The notes below the pieces were generated by a model, which was given only the letters and a program-made list of their open reading frames with translations, searched no databases and was not told the DNA's origin. A DNA stretch of 64,000 nucleotides from Nannocystis pusilla (GTDB lineage Bacteria; Myxococcota_A; Polyangia; Nannocystales; Nannocystaceae), in NCBI RefSeq assembly GCF_026626665.1, contig NZ_JAPNKE010000002.1:352501-416500 (forward strand), read 5' to 3'. Position numbers and translations under genes: made by a program. Positions 7,693-16,991 of the stretch are shown in pieces (position 1 is the stretch's first letter; each line of letters starts with the position of its first letter).

Positions 7693-9459
7693 TCAGGCGC
7701 CGACCGACAGCTCGCAGCAGACGGTGGTGCCGCCGGCCGCGTTGGCGTCGATGCGTAGCCGCGCACCGAGCACATTGGCGCGGTGCTGCATGATCCGTAG
7801 GCCCATCCCGCTGGCCCGCGGGTCCGCGGGTCCACGCGCCATCCCGACGCCGTCGTCGGCGATCGTCAGGAGGAGGTGGCCGCCGTCGCCGACCAGGCGG
7901 AGCCGGATCTGCGTCGCGCCGCTGTGGCGGGCCGCGTTGCTCGCGGCCTCCTGGGCGATCCGGAACAGCTCGGTCGCGGTCGGCATCGACGGCTGCATGT
8001 CGCCGAGGTCGACCTCCGCGTCGCAACGGACGCGGTAGAGCGCCTCGATCGAGCGGGCGAGATCGTCGAGCGCGCCGGCGATGCCGCCGGCTTCGAGCGC
8101 GATCGGGTGGAGCGCGCGGGCGATCTGCTTGCTCTCGCGGAGGGCGCGGTCGATCAGCTCGCCGACCTGCTCGAGCGCCGCTGCGTCGATCGGGCCCAGG
8201 CCCTCGGAACCGGCGCGGTGGGCCAGCGAGCCGACGAGGAGCGAGAGGCCGGCGAGGTGCTGACAAAGGCCGTCGTGCAGGTCGCGCCCGAGCCGGCGCC
8301 GCTCGTCGCCGACGGCGGCGACCACCTCGCGCTCGAGGGCCCGCTGCTCGGTGACGTCGCGGACGAGCACGAGCACGTCGTCGAGGCCGGCGAGGGCGAT
8401 CCGGGCCTCGTGGCGCCGCTCGCCGTCGCGGCCCGGCAGCGCGAGCTCGAAGCGCTGCGGCAGCTCGCACTCGCGGGCGCGGGCGATCGCGGCCTCGATC
8501 TCGCGGGCCGCGGCAGGTGGCAGGACGGTGTCGAGCGAGCGGTCCTCGACCGGTCCGTCGAGCGCCGGCAGGTCGCTGTTCGCGGGCACGTGGACGAGCC
8601 GACAGACCCGCCGGCGATCGAGCTGGAGGACCACGTCCGGGACCGCCTCGAGCAGCGCGGACTTCGAGCGCTCGCTCGTGGCGAGGGCGACGAGGGCGGT
8701 GCGGAGGCGGTGTTGGGTCTGGGACAGCAGGCGGAGCGCCGGCCGGAAGATCAGCAGGGCCTCGAGGAGGAGGGTGAGGATGGAAGCGGCGACGAGGAAG
8801 CTCTCGATGTCGCGGATCAGCCGGACGCCGGCGAGCGACTCGCGCTCGTGGGTCTCGACGATCGCCTCCATCGTCGCCAGGAACTCGGGCTCTTGCGCGA
8901 AGATGGTCGCGACTGCCGCGGCGACGGCGGGGCGCGAGGCGCCGTCGACCGCCGCGCGTTCGAGGCGCGCGCCGGCCTCGGCGATGGCGAGGAGATGGAC
9001 CTCGGCCGCCTCGACGAGGGGGACCACCACGCCGCTGTTTCGCCCGGGCAAGCGCGCGTTCGGGCGGTCGCGCAGGATCGCGTGGGCCTTTTGCCACTCG
9101 TCGAGGGCGGTCGCGAGCTCGACGCCCGCGGACGCGACCTCGCCCGGCGAGCCGGACGCGTGGGCTCGATCGATCTCGAGGGCCAGCTTGCTGACCTTCT
9201 GACTCAGCATGCGCTGGCGACCCGCGAGGTTGATGAGCGTCGCGTCGGCCACGTGCCGGTGGACGACGCCGTGGATCAGCACGAGGCCCGCGAGGCAGAG
9301 CAACGCGACGATCGCCAGCGCCAGGACGTAGCCGTGTCCGAGCCGCCGCGTCAGCGACTCCTCGCGGAGGAGCAGGGCCAGGACGGTGTCCCTCTGCGTC
9401 GATGCCCCGCCCCTCGAGGACTGCGCACCTCGGCGCGCTCCGGAGGAGGAAGTCGCCAT
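7693..9459 (-). CDS. Membrane sensor histidine kinase (PilJ/PAS/HisKA_3)
   Basis: 588-residue inner-membrane sensor kinase. TM1 lies at about residues 43-66 and TM2 at about 220-240. The periplasmic loop between them contains NLAGRQRMLSQKVSKLAL, the PilJ-type (NarX-like) signal-input motif. A PAS-like domain (about 265-370) is followed by the HisKA_3 dimerisation helix DERRRLGRDLHDGLCQHLAG, with phospho-accepting H395. The C-terminal HATPase domain has N-box TELFRIAQEAASNAARHSG and a G-box at IADDGVGMA. The NarX-like input domain and divergence from an ammonium/glutamine operon suggest sensing of a nitrogen compound, but that is inference. The partner is the response regulator 15 bp downstream. 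Confidence 0.92.
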   Translation of the reverse strand: MATSSSGARRGAQSSRGGASTQRDTVLALLLREESLTRRLGHGYVLALAIVALLCLAGLVLIHGVVHRHVADATLINLAGRQRMLSQKVSKLALEIDRAHASGSPGEVASAGVELATALDEWQKAHAILRDRPNARLPGRNSGVVVPLVEAAEVHLLAIAEAGARLERAAVDGASRPAVAAAVATIFAQEPEFLATMEAIVETHERESLAGVRLIRDIESFLVAASILTLLLEALLIFRPALRLLSQTQHRLRTALVALATSERSKSALLEAVPDVVLQLDRRRVCRLVHVPANSDLPALDGPVEDRSLDTVLPPAAAREIEAAIARARECELPQRFELALPGRDGERRHEARIALAGLDDVLVLVRDVTEQRALEREVVAAVGDERRRLGRDLHDGLCQHLAGLSLLVGSLAHRAGSEGLGPIDAAALEQVGELIDRALRESKQIARALHPIALEAGGIAGALDDLARSIEALYRVRCDAEVDLGDMQPSMPTATELFRIAQEAASNAARHSGATQIRLRLVGDGGHLLLTIADDGVGMARGPADPRASGMGLRIMQHRANVLGARLRIDANAAGGTTVCCELSVGA

Positions 9460-9752
9460 ACGCCCATCAAACTAGCAGCGGTATGCTCCCCCGCGGATTG
9501 AGTCATTCCCTCAGTCGCCGCGCCCGAGGGTTCGTCCAAGGTGTTCATTGGGAGCGACGACCGCCGATCCGCCGAGCTCCGACTCGACGGCGAATGCGGT
9601 GAGACCCGCCGCACAAGCCCCCAGGCCCGCGCAGACACAGGGCCGTCGCGGCCGACGAACGGCGCCCACCGGGCAGTGCGGGGGCACCGCCGCCATGGCG
9701 ACGCGGCCCCCGGCTCGGTGTCGAGCGCTCGTGGGGGCTGCAGGAGACAGCA

Positions 9753-11060
9753 ATGATGACAGGAGCGAAACAACGAAGCGCCTCGCGCGGCGCAGCCGCG
9801 GTCGTCGCCGCTGCCATCGCGCTCGCGCCCGGGCTCGCCCGCGCCGGCGAGCCGGTCGCGCTCGACACCGGGACGACGGCGTGGATGTTGACCTCGACGG
9901 CGCTCGTCCTGCTGATGGTGCCCGGCCTGGCGATGTTCTACGGCGGCCTCGTGCGGACCAAGAACGTGCTGGGGACGATGCTCCACTCGTTCATGGCGAT
10001 GGCGATCATCGGTGTCCTGTGGACCGTCTGCGGCTATGCGATGGCGTTCGGGACCACCATCGGCGGGGTGGTCGGGTGGGATTGGGACAAGTTCATGCTG
10101 TCGGGCATCGACACCGCGATCATGCGCGAACACGCGATCCCGGAGTACGTGTACGCGATGTTCCAGGGCAAGTTCGCGATCATCACGCCGGCGCTGATCG
10201 CCGGCGCCTTCGCCGAGCGGGTCTCGTTCCGCGGCTACTGCCTGTTCATCGCCCTGTGGAGCTTGCTGATCTACAACCCGCTCGCGCACATCGTCTGGGG
10301 CGGAGGCTTCCTCTACGGCGAGGCGATCGACTTCGCCGGGGGCACGGTGATCCACATCTCGGCCGGGACCGCGGCGCTGGTGTGTGCATTCTACCTGGGA
10401 GCGCGCCGCGGCTACCCGCGGACCGCGATGCACCCGAACAACATGGTGCTCACGTTGGTCGGGGCGGGACTGTTATGGGTGGGGTGGTTCGGCTTCAACG
10501 CCGGCTCGTCGGTGTCGAGCGGCCTCAAGACCGCGCAGGCGCTGACGGTCACGCAGATCGCGGCGGCGAGCGGCGCGCTGGCGTGGATGGTGATCGAGCA
10601 GGTGCTCCACCGGAAGGCGACGAGCCTCGGCATGGTGTCGGGGATCTTGGCCGGCCTGGTGGCGATCACGCCGGCGGCCGGCGACGTGCTGCCGACCGGC
10701 GCGCTGCTGCTCGGGGCGCTCGCCTCGCTGACGTGCTACCTGGCGATCCTGCTCAAGGCGCGGCTCGGCTACGACGACACCCTCGACGTGTTCGGGATCC
10801 ACGGCATGGCGGGGATCGTCGGGGCGCTCGGCCTGACGTTCTTCCTCCGCGACCTCCCCGAGCACGGCCTGGCGATCCAGCTGTGGTACCAGCTCAAGAG
10901 CGTCCTGCTGAGCGTCAGCGTCTCGGCGGTGGGGACGCTGGCGCTGCTGGTCCTGGTCGATCGCACGATCGGCCTCCGCGCGAGCGCCGAGCAGGAGCGC
11001 GCGGGCATCGATCACAGCATGCACGGCGAGCACGGCTACGGGTTCCTCAACCCGAACTGA
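9753..11060 (+). CDS. amt: Ammonium transporter (Amt family)
   Basis: 435-residue inner-membrane ammonium channel. A cleavable signal peptide (about 1-31, ending LARA) precedes about 11 transmembrane helices, as usual for Amt proteins. Family signatures are clear: GLAMFYGGLVRTKNVLGTM near the N-terminus, IHISAGTAALV with the first pore His, and DVFGIHGMAGIVGALG with the second. The start at 9753 has AGGAGA 8 nt upstream; a second ATG follows immediately. It is the first gene of a tight operon with PII (18-bp gap), glutaminase and glutamine synthetase. PII-type proteins are the known gate regulators of Amt channels. It is divergent from the histidine kinase. Confidence 0.95.
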   Translation: MMTGAKQRSASRGAAAVVAAAIALAPGLARAGEPVALDTGTTAWMLTSTALVLLMVPGLAMFYGGLVRTKNVLGTMLHSFMAMAIIGVLWTVCGYAMAFGTTIGGVVGWDWDKFMLSGIDTAIMREHAIPEYVYAMFQGKFAIITPALIAGAFAERVSFRGYCLFIALWSLLIYNPLAHIVWGGGFLYGEAIDFAGGTVIHISAGTAALVCAFYLGARRGYPRTAMHPNNMVLTLVGAGLLWVGWFGFNAGSSVSSGLKTAQALTVTQIAAASGALAWMVIEQVLHRKATSLGMVSGILAGLVAITPAAGDVLPTGALLLGALASLTCYLAILLKARLGYDDTLDVFGIHGMAGIVGALGLTFFLRDLPEHGLAIQLWYQLKSVLLSVSVSAVGTLALLVLVDRTIGLRASAEQERAGIDHSMHGEHGYGFLNPN

Positions 11061-11078
11061 CGACGAATCGGGGCGACC

Positions 11079-11411
11079 ATGAAGATGATAGTTGCGATCA
11101 TCGCCAACGAGCGGCTCGACGAGGTCCGCGAGGGACTCCTCGGCGTCCAGGTGGCGCACATGACGGTCTCGCGGGTCACCGGCCACGGCCGGCTGCGCGA
11201 CGCCGAGCTGTACCGGGGCGTCGAGTTCGTCCCCGACCTCACGCCGAAGATCCGCGTCGAGCTCGTGGTCCCGTCGACCGAGGTCGAGCGGGTGATTCGC
11301 ACCATCCTCGAGAACGTGCGCGACGAGCACGGCGACGCCAAGCTGTTCGTCGTGCCGCTCGAGGAGGTCGTCCGGGTCTGCACCGGCGAGCGCGGCATCG
11401 ACGCCCTGTAG
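11079..11411 (+). CDS. glnK: PII nitrogen regulatory protein
   Basis: 110-residue PII signal protein that would bind ATP/ADP and 2-oxoglutarate and dock on Amt. It starts MKMIVAIIANERLDEV. The T-loop reads GHGRLRDAELYRGVEF, with Y45 at the position uridylylated in other PII proteins (Tyr51). The B-loop is DEHGDAKLFVVPL and the C-loop CTGERGIDAL. The T-loop is one residue shorter than in E. coli GlnK, and the usual TGxxGDGK B-loop is degenerate (E-H-G-D-A-K). Nucleotide or effector response may therefore differ. Linkage to amt marks it as GlnK-type. Translation starts 18 bp after amt. Confidence 0.93.
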   Translation: MKMIVAIIANERLDEVREGLLGVQVAHMTVSRVTGHGRLRDAELYRGVEFVPDLTPKIRVELVVPSTEVERVIRTILENVRDEHGDAKLFVVPLEEVVRVCTGERGIDAL

Positions 11412-11435
11412 GGCCACTGCTTTTGGAGTGACGGT

Positions 11436-13493
11436 ATGAGCATGAACAGCACCCACACGAGCGGCACGAACGGCCACAAGCTCCGACACGGCCGCGACGA
11501 GCGCGGCGAGGAGCGAGATGCCCGCGAGCATCGGCTCTTGACCTCGCTCGACAGCGAGAACAAGAGCTACATCTACCGGCGCGACCTCGAGGAGGCGATC
11601 GCCCGCGAGGGCCTCTCGCTCGACGACTACCGCTTCAAGGAGACGCGCAAGCTCCTCGCGGGGATCGGCCCCGACGACCGACTCGACTACCGGACGTTCT
11701 GCGAGATCATCCGCCCCAGCATCCTGCTGGCGGAGCGCGCCCTCCAGGGCAACATGGTGATCCGAGACTTCGACGAGTTCTGCCGCGATATCACAGACAT
11801 CTACGAATCGACCCTGCCGAACGGCGAGGGGCAGGTCGCCTCGTACATCCCGCAGCTCGCCCGGGTGAATCCCGACCAGTTCGCGGTGTCGCTGTGTACG
11901 GTCGACGGCCAGCGGTTGTCGCTCGGCGACTCGAAGGTCGACTTCAGCGTGCAGTCGACCTGCAAGCCGATCAACTACTCGCTCGCCCTGCAGCTGCACG
12001 GCGAGCACATCGTCCACCGCCACGTGGGGCGCGAGCCGAGCGGACGCGGCTTCAACGAGCTGACGCTGAACCACGACGGCCGGCCGCACAACCCGATGAT
12101 CAACGCCGGGGCGATCATGTGCTGCTCCCTGCTCAAGCGCGAGGGCGAGGTCAACGTCGCCGACCGCTTCGACCTGGTGATGGACACCTGGCGGCGCCTC
12201 GGCGGCGGGACCCGGGTCAAGTTCAACAATTCGGTGTACCTGTCCGAGCGCACGACCGCCGACCGCAACTTCGCCCTCGGCTACTTCATGCGCGAGAAGC
12301 AGGCGTTCCCGACCAGCACTGACCTGCTGGAGACGCTCGAGTTCTACTTCCAGTGCTGCTCGATCGAGGTCCACGCGGAGCAGATGGCGGCAGTCGCCGC
12401 GACCCTGGCCAACGGCGGGATCTGCCCGATCAGCGGCGAACGGGTGTTCGAGACCAAGACGGTGCAGCACTGCCTGTCCCTCATGTATTCGTGCGGGATG
12501 TACGACTATTCCGGCGAGTTCGCGTTCACGATCGGCCTGCCGGCCAAGAGCGGGGTCGCGGGAGCGCTGATGATCGTGGTCCCGAACGTGATGGGGATCT
12601 GCACGTGGTCGCCGCGGCTCGACAAGCTGGGCAACAGCGTGCGCGGGATCGAATTCTGTCGCCGCCTGGTCGCCACCTTCAATTTCCACTACGACACGCT
12701 CACCGGCCACACCGAGAAGAAGGACCCGCGGATCAGCCGGGTGCAGGCGCGAGCGGAGAGCGTCAACGAGCTGATCTGGGCCGCGAGCAAGGGCGACCTG
12801 GGGGCGATCCAGCGGCTCGTGGTCCGCGGTACCGGGATCGACCGCGCCGACTATGACCTGCGCACGCCGCTGCACCTGGCGGCGGCCGAGGGCCAGGTGG
12901 CGATCGTCGAGTGGTTCGTCGGCCGCGGGACCGACGTGAACCCCCGCGACCGCTGGGGCACGACGCCGCTCGACGACGCCTACATGCAGGGCCACGAGGC
13001 CGTGATCGCGTTGCTCGAGGCGCACGGCGGCGTGCGCTCGGGGGCGCAATTCAGCCCGCCGAGCGACGCCGCCGAGATGGCGGAGCACAGCGAATCGGGG
13101 CTGACCAATGAGCTCATCTGGGCGGCCGCGCTCGGCGAGGTCAAGGCGATCCAGCGCCTGATCGCCCGCGGCGTCGACCTCGACGGCGCCGACTACGACC
13201 GGCGGACGCCGCTGCACCTCGCGGCCGCCGAGGGGCACGCGGCCGTCGTCAAGTTGCTGCTCGACCAGGGCGTGCGCGTGAGCCCGAAGGACCGCTGGGG
13301 CGGCACGCCGCTCGACGACGCCGTCCGTCACCGCCGGGACGAGGTGGTCGCGCTGCTCGAGCGCCATTGCCTCGCTGCGCGCGAATTCCGGCGGCAGCGC
13401 CTCTGCAGGCCCCGGCGATCGACCGCGAGTCGACGTCGAACCAGTGAACGCGGCCGCTGTCGCGGCCACAAGAACAAGGAGCTCGGACGATGA
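11436..13493 (+). CDS. Animal-type (GLS/KGA-like) glutaminase with two ankyrin modules
   Basis: 685-residue glutaminase (glutamine to glutamate plus ammonia). The N-terminal EF-hand-like helical domain (about 30-120) matches the architecture of mammalian kidney glutaminase. The serine-dependent beta-lactamase-fold domain (about 125-425) carries S174-x-x-K177 in VQSTCKPINYS. It has long GLS-like blocks, for example VGREPSGRGFNEL, HNPMINAGAI and GLPAKSGVAG. Two near-identical ankyrin modules follow (about 443-532 and 555-644), each with RTPLHLAAAEG and a D-R-W-G segment; animal enzymes have one. A basic tail of about 35 residues ends the protein. The gene overlaps the glutamine synthetase start by 4 bp (ATGA), so synthesis and breakdown of glutamine are translationally coupled. 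Confidence 0.93.
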   Translation: MSMNSTHTSGTNGHKLRHGRDERGEERDAREHRLLTSLDSENKSYIYRRDLEEAIAREGLSLDDYRFKETRKLLAGIGPDDRLDYRTFCEIIRPSILLAERALQGNMVIRDFDEFCRDITDIYESTLPNGEGQVASYIPQLARVNPDQFAVSLCTVDGQRLSLGDSKVDFSVQSTCKPINYSLALQLHGEHIVHRHVGREPSGRGFNELTLNHDGRPHNPMINAGAIMCCSLLKREGEVNVADRFDLVMDTWRRLGGGTRVKFNNSVYLSERTTADRNFALGYFMREKQAFPTSTDLLETLEFYFQCCSIEVHAEQMAAVAATLANGGICPISGERVFETKTVQHCLSLMYSCGMYDYSGEFAFTIGLPAKSGVAGALMIVVPNVMGICTWSPRLDKLGNSVRGIEFCRRLVATFNFHYDTLTGHTEKKDPRISRVQARAESVNELIWAASKGDLGAIQRLVVRGTGIDRADYDLRTPLHLAAAEGQVAIVEWFVGRGTDVNPRDRWGTTPLDDAYMQGHEAVIALLEAHGGVRSGAQFSPPSDAAEMAEHSESGLTNELIWAAALGEVKAIQRLIARGVDLDGADYDRRTPLHLAAAEGHAAVVKLLLDQGVRVSPKDRWGGTPLDDAVRHRRDEVVALLERHCLAAREFRRQRLCRPRRSTASRRRTSERGRCRGHKNKELGR

Positions 13494-14506
13494 GTAATTA
13501 CAAGGCTGAATACATCTGGCTCGACGGCACCAGGCCGACGGCGTTGATGCGATCGAAGACGAAGATCCTCGCGGCCGGCGAGGAGCCGCCGGTCTGGGGC
13601 TTCGACGGCTCGTCGACCAACCAGGCGGCCGGCCATTCGTCGGACTGCGTCCTGCAGCCGGTGTGCGTGGTCCCGGACCCGATCCGCGGCGGCGACCACA
13701 AGCTGGTGCTGTGCGAGGTGTTCATGACCGACATGACGCCCCACCCGACCAATACCCGGGCGCTGCTGCGCGGGCCGGCCGAGACGTACGCCGCGCACGA
13801 GAGCCTGTTCGGGCTCGAGCAGGAGTACACCTTCCTCAAGCCCGACGGCACACCGCTCGCCTTCCCGGCCAATGGCTACCCTGCGCCGCAGGGGCCCTAT
13901 TACTGCGGCGTCGGCGGCAGCCAGGTGTTCGGGCGCGAGATCGTCGAGGCGCACCTGTCGGCCTGCCTCGCGGCGGGGCTCGGGGTCTCGGGGATCAACG
14001 CGGAGGTGATGCCCGGGCAATGGGAGTTCCAGGTCGGCCCCCTGAGCCCGCTCGATGTCTCCGATCATTTGATCCTCGCGCGCTGGCTGCTGTGCCGGAT
14101 CGCCGAGCAGTTCCGCTGCGACGCCACCTTCGACCCGAAGCCCGCCCGCGGCGACTGGAACGGCGCCGGCTGTCACACCAACTATTCGACCAAGGCGATG
14201 CGCGAGTCCTACGACGCCTGCATCGCCGCCTGTGAGGCGCTGCGCGAGCGGGCGGCGGAGCACGTCGCCAACTACGGCCACGGGATCGAGGACCGGCTCA
14301 CCGGGCGCCACGAGACCCAGCGCTGGGACACCTTCTCGTTCGGGGTGTCCGACCGCGGCGCGTCGATCCGGATCCCCTGGCAGGTCGCGCGCGACAAGCG
14401 GGGCTACATCGAAGACCGGCGCCCGAACGCCAACAGCGATCCGTATGTCGTCACCCGCATGATCGTCGAGACCGTGTGCGGCGCCGCGGCGTCCAGGGCC
14501 GGCTGA
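13490..14506 (+). CDS. glnII: Glutamine synthetase, type II
   Basis: 338-residue glutamine synthetase of the eukaryotic/GSII class (glutamate + NH3 + ATP to glutamine). Signatures: VWGFDGSSTNQA (N-terminal grasp), FGLEQEYT (metal-binding Glu), NAEVMPGQWEFQVGP, GAGCHTNYSTKAMR, and RIPWQVARDKRGYIEDRRP followed by NSDPYVVT near the C-terminus. Length is normal for GSII (about 330-350) and far shorter than GSI. GSII is not adenylylated like GSI, so control by the operon's PII or by transcription is more likely. Start overlaps the glutaminase stop (ATGA). Confidence 0.95.
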   Translation: MSNYKAEYIWLDGTRPTALMRSKTKILAAGEEPPVWGFDGSSTNQAAGHSSDCVLQPVCVVPDPIRGGDHKLVLCEVFMTDMTPHPTNTRALLRGPAETYAAHESLFGLEQEYTFLKPDGTPLAFPANGYPAPQGPYYCGVGGSQVFGREIVEAHLSACLAAGLGVSGINAEVMPGQWEFQVGPLSPLDVSDHLILARWLLCRIAEQFRCDATFDPKPARGDWNGAGCHTNYSTKAMRESYDACIAACEALRERAAEHVANYGHGIEDRLTGRHETQRWDTFSFGVSDRGASIRIPWQVARDKRGYIEDRRPNANSDPYVVTRMIVETVCGAAASRAG

Positions 14507-14557
14507 TCGGCGGTCCCGACATTACTTTGAGAGTGCGTCCGTACGAGGGGGTGGGGT

Positions 14558-15789
14558 ATGTGGATAGGGATGAACGCCCTGGTGGCGACGCTCGCCTCGC
14601 TCCCGGCTCTCGGGCCGTGGTCGCCGGCGGCGGAGGGCGCGCGAGCGGCCCCTGCGGCTCCGAAGGCGCTGGGGCCGGCACGGCCGCCGCTCCGGCCGTC
14701 GGGGTGGGTGGTCGGCGGTTTCGTCGACACGCAGTACGTGGTGAACAGCAACTTCCCCGCCAACCACGTCTTTCGCGGCACCCCGGTGACCGCGAGGACC
14801 GGGAGTTCAGCCCGAACCTGCTCGTCGGCTACGTGCGCAAGGACCCCGTCGCGTCGCCGTGGATGTTCGAGGTGGCGCTCCAGGCAGGGGCCGCGGCGGA
14901 CGCGGTGTACGCCGCCGATCCGGTGCCCGGCGGCGACAGCGGCCGATACTCCGGCCCCGAGACCTGGAAGCACATCGGCCGCGCGTGGGGTGGGGTCCGG
15001 CTCCGCTCGGGCGTCGAGATCGCGGCAGGGCTGATGCCCGCGCCGACCCACTTCGGCAGCTTCTGGACCAAGGACAACTGGCACGCCTCGATCACCTGGG
15101 GCTATTCGTCGGTGCCCTTCGTCCTCACGGGCCTGCGGGCGTATCTGCCGCTCGGGGCGCGCGCCGGCGTGAACCTGTGGCTGGTCAACGGCTACGGCAC
15201 GCTCGCCGACGCCAACCGGGCCCCGAGCGGGCTCGTCAACCTCGTCGTCAAACCCGGGCGGGACTTGACGCTGGTCCAGAACGTGTACGCCGGGCCCGAA
15301 GACGGCGACCTCCGCCTCTCGGCGTGGCGGATGCTGATCGACAGCCAGGTCGTGTTCACGCGCGAGCGCTGGGCGGTCGCGGTGGTCGGCGACTACGGGC
15401 GGGAGCGGCTGACCTGGCTCGAAGGACAGCCGGTCGCGGCGTGGGCCAACGCGATGGTGTCGCTGCGCTGGCACGTGCTGGGCCGCCGCGCCCGCTGGAG
15501 CATGGCGGCCCGCCCCGAGTTCTTCTGGGACCACCGCGGCCGCATGTTCGGCGGGCCGGTGCTGGATCGCTGGCTCGTCGCCGGGACTTATACCAATGAC
15601 TTCCACCTCCTCGACGCCTTGCTGCTCCGCGTGGAATACCGCTACGACCGCGCGCTCGGCGACGGCGGGTTCTTCTACCGCGGTGATGCGACTACCGACG
15701 GCGCGAAGGGCCTCGCGGCGCAGCAGCACAGCCTGATCTTCGGCTTCGTCGCGAGCATCGAGCGCAGCCTCGCGCCGTCGCGGCGCTGA
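14558..15789 (+). CDS. Outer-membrane porin of the BBP2 type (frameshifted)
   Basis: Predicted outer-membrane beta-barrel, last gene of the nitrogen operon (51 bp after glnII). It starts at the ATG at 14558 with GAGGGGG upstream and a signal peptide (MWIGMNALVATLASLPAL...). The first frame gives GWVVGGFVDTQYVVNSNFPA and NHVFRGTPVT. Near 14783-14791 the frame changes and continues with EFSPNLLVGYVRK and alternating aromatic beta-strands to the end (HSLIFGFVASIERSLAPSRR). The D-x-Q-Y / N-x-P-x-N-H-x-F-R start is typical of putative beta-barrel porin-2 proteins. Repaired length would be about 410 residues. The single indel may be an assembly error. The porin may admit ammonium or other small solutes; this is inference from operon position. 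Confidence 0.7.
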
Positions 15790-15821
15790 AAAGACGGCGG
15801 CAGCTCGCGCCTCGATCGTCG

Positions 15822-15924
15822 TTTCATCGTCTCTCCCGGCGGGCATCGTCCTCGATTCGCCGGTCCGGGCTTCGCGTGGTCGCGTCGCTCGTGGATGCGG
15901 TGGGCGACGCGTCGTCAGCCTGCA
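15822..15924. repeat. Diverged duplicate (copy A) of a lipoprotein-gene leader
   Basis: About 100 bp, roughly 80% identical by eye to 18944-19046, which is the start codon and leader of the 14-repeat lipoprotein gene. On the minus strand copy A still encodes an MKRRSRRELPPS-like opening and the GGGAGAGA ribosome-binding region. The gene body is missing and runs into the end of the porin gene. It joins the LysR remnant at 15920. Confidence 0.65.
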
Positions 15925-16044
15925 CAACCAGGTCAAGCAGCCGGCCGGGTGGGCGGGACGCTCTACCGCTTCGAGGGCCGGACGCTGCGGCCGACGCCGC
16001 ACAAGCACCTGGCGCAGGGGACAGGTTCGGCGCGGGCGCGGGCT
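15920..16044 (+). pseudogene. Internally deleted LysR gene remnant
   Basis: Positions 15920-16001 match the HTH end of the LysR gene (6003-6081: HTQVKQLAGWAG and YRFEGRALRLTP) with a few changes and an indel. They are then fused to 43 bp identical to the LysR 3' end (16002-16044 equals 6727-6769, encoding KHLAQGTGSARARA). About 645 bp of the parent are missing. There is no start codon and the frame is broken, so it cannot make a regulator. Its join to copy A of the lipoprotein leader shows a composite recombination scar. Confidence 0.75.
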
Positions 16045-16080
16045 CGTGGTCGTGCGACGGGGGCCGGCGGAGGTCGCGGC

Positions 16081-16770
16081 TCACGGCTGCGCGCGCTGGT
16101 AGGTGTTGGCGCGGTCGTCCTGGACGACGACTGCGAGGCCGTCGACCGCCTCGACCAGGAGGTCCTCGGTCGGCACGCGGACGCGGAAGCTCCAGCCGGC
16201 GGGCGGCGCGAGCACGTCGCCGAGCTCGGCGAGCGCGGCCTCGTCCTGGTCGAATTTCTGGTCGCTGTACGACTGCATGACGTGGACCGCGCCATCGGCG
16301 TCGACGAGCTCGTAGACCGGCTTGCCGGCGTAAAGCCGCCACACGGTCTCGCGCGCGACGGTCCGCGGGGTGTAAGGCTTGCCGCCGCCGGCGACGTCGG
16401 CGAGGGTCAAGGTGAGGGCGCCGACCTTGCGCATGTCGATGCCGCCGAAGCTGCGGATCTCCGGATCGAGGAGGCTGGCCCGGTCGAAGGCGTCGATGGT
16501 CCAGTAGCGCGGGCCGTTGAGGATCACCGCGTCGACCGCGAGCTCGGCCTCCAGCGCGGCGACGTCGAGGGCGGCCCAGGCGTCCTCGGGGCAGTCGTTC
16601 AGCTGCTGGGTGTTGTAGACGTCGACGGCCACGGTGCCGGCGGCGAGGTCGGCGGTGCCGAGGAAGATCTCGCAGTAGCGAGCGCCGCGCAGGGTCTCGG
16701 CGGGAGGGTCTTCGGGAGTGTTGCAGGCGAGGTGCGTGGCGAGGAAGAAGAGGAGGGCGGGGGTGCGCAT
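16081..16770 (-). CDS. Lipoprotein of unknown family
   Basis: 229-residue predicted lipoprotein, starting MRTPALLFFLATHLAC with lipobox LAC at the ATG at 16770. The mature part reads GARYCEIFLGTADLA, VDVYNTQQLNDCPEDAW, DAVILNGPRYWTIDAFDRA and later GKPVYELVDADGAVHVMQSY. I recognise this as a recurrent bacterial secreted protein type built around an NGPRYW-type motif, but know of no assigned function. The in-frame extension upstream to 16941 is low-complexity and was rejected. Its 3' end lies next to the duplication scar. Confidence 0.75.
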   Translation of the reverse strand: MRTPALLFFLATHLACNTPEDPPAETLRGARYCEIFLGTADLAAGTVAVDVYNTQQLNDCPEDAWAALDVAALEAELAVDAVILNGPRYWTIDAFDRASLLDPEIRSFGGIDMRKVGALTLTLADVAGGGKPYTPRTVARETVWRLYAGKPVYELVDADGAVHVMQSYSDQKFDQDEAALAELGDVLAPPAGWSFRVRVPTEDLLVEAVDGLAVVVQDDRANTYQRAQP

Positions 16771-16991
16771 GACATCAGGCTGACGCACCGGTGTGGAGCA
16801 GCTGTGGAGCCGCGACGCACGGGAATGCGCGAGCCGGCCGGCTGCGCGCCGACGTGGCGGGGCCGCCACGAGCGAGCGAGCGGACGGGCCTGCGTGCTCG
16901 CTTCGACGCCGAGGGGTGTGCGAGTCGGGCCCGCGGATCACGGCGGACGCGGTGGCCCCCGGCCCGCCGCGCCCGCGGCTCCGATCAGTGG

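Noticed and set aside
9640..9752. Sigma-54 promoter for the amt-glnK operon
   Set aside because: No GG-N10-GC element with a TGGCAC/TTGC-like pair was found upstream of the amt start.
10473..13469. 998-codon minus-strand ORF opposite the glutaminase operon
   Set aside because: Antisense to clear amt, PII, glutaminase genes; no recognisable protein features.
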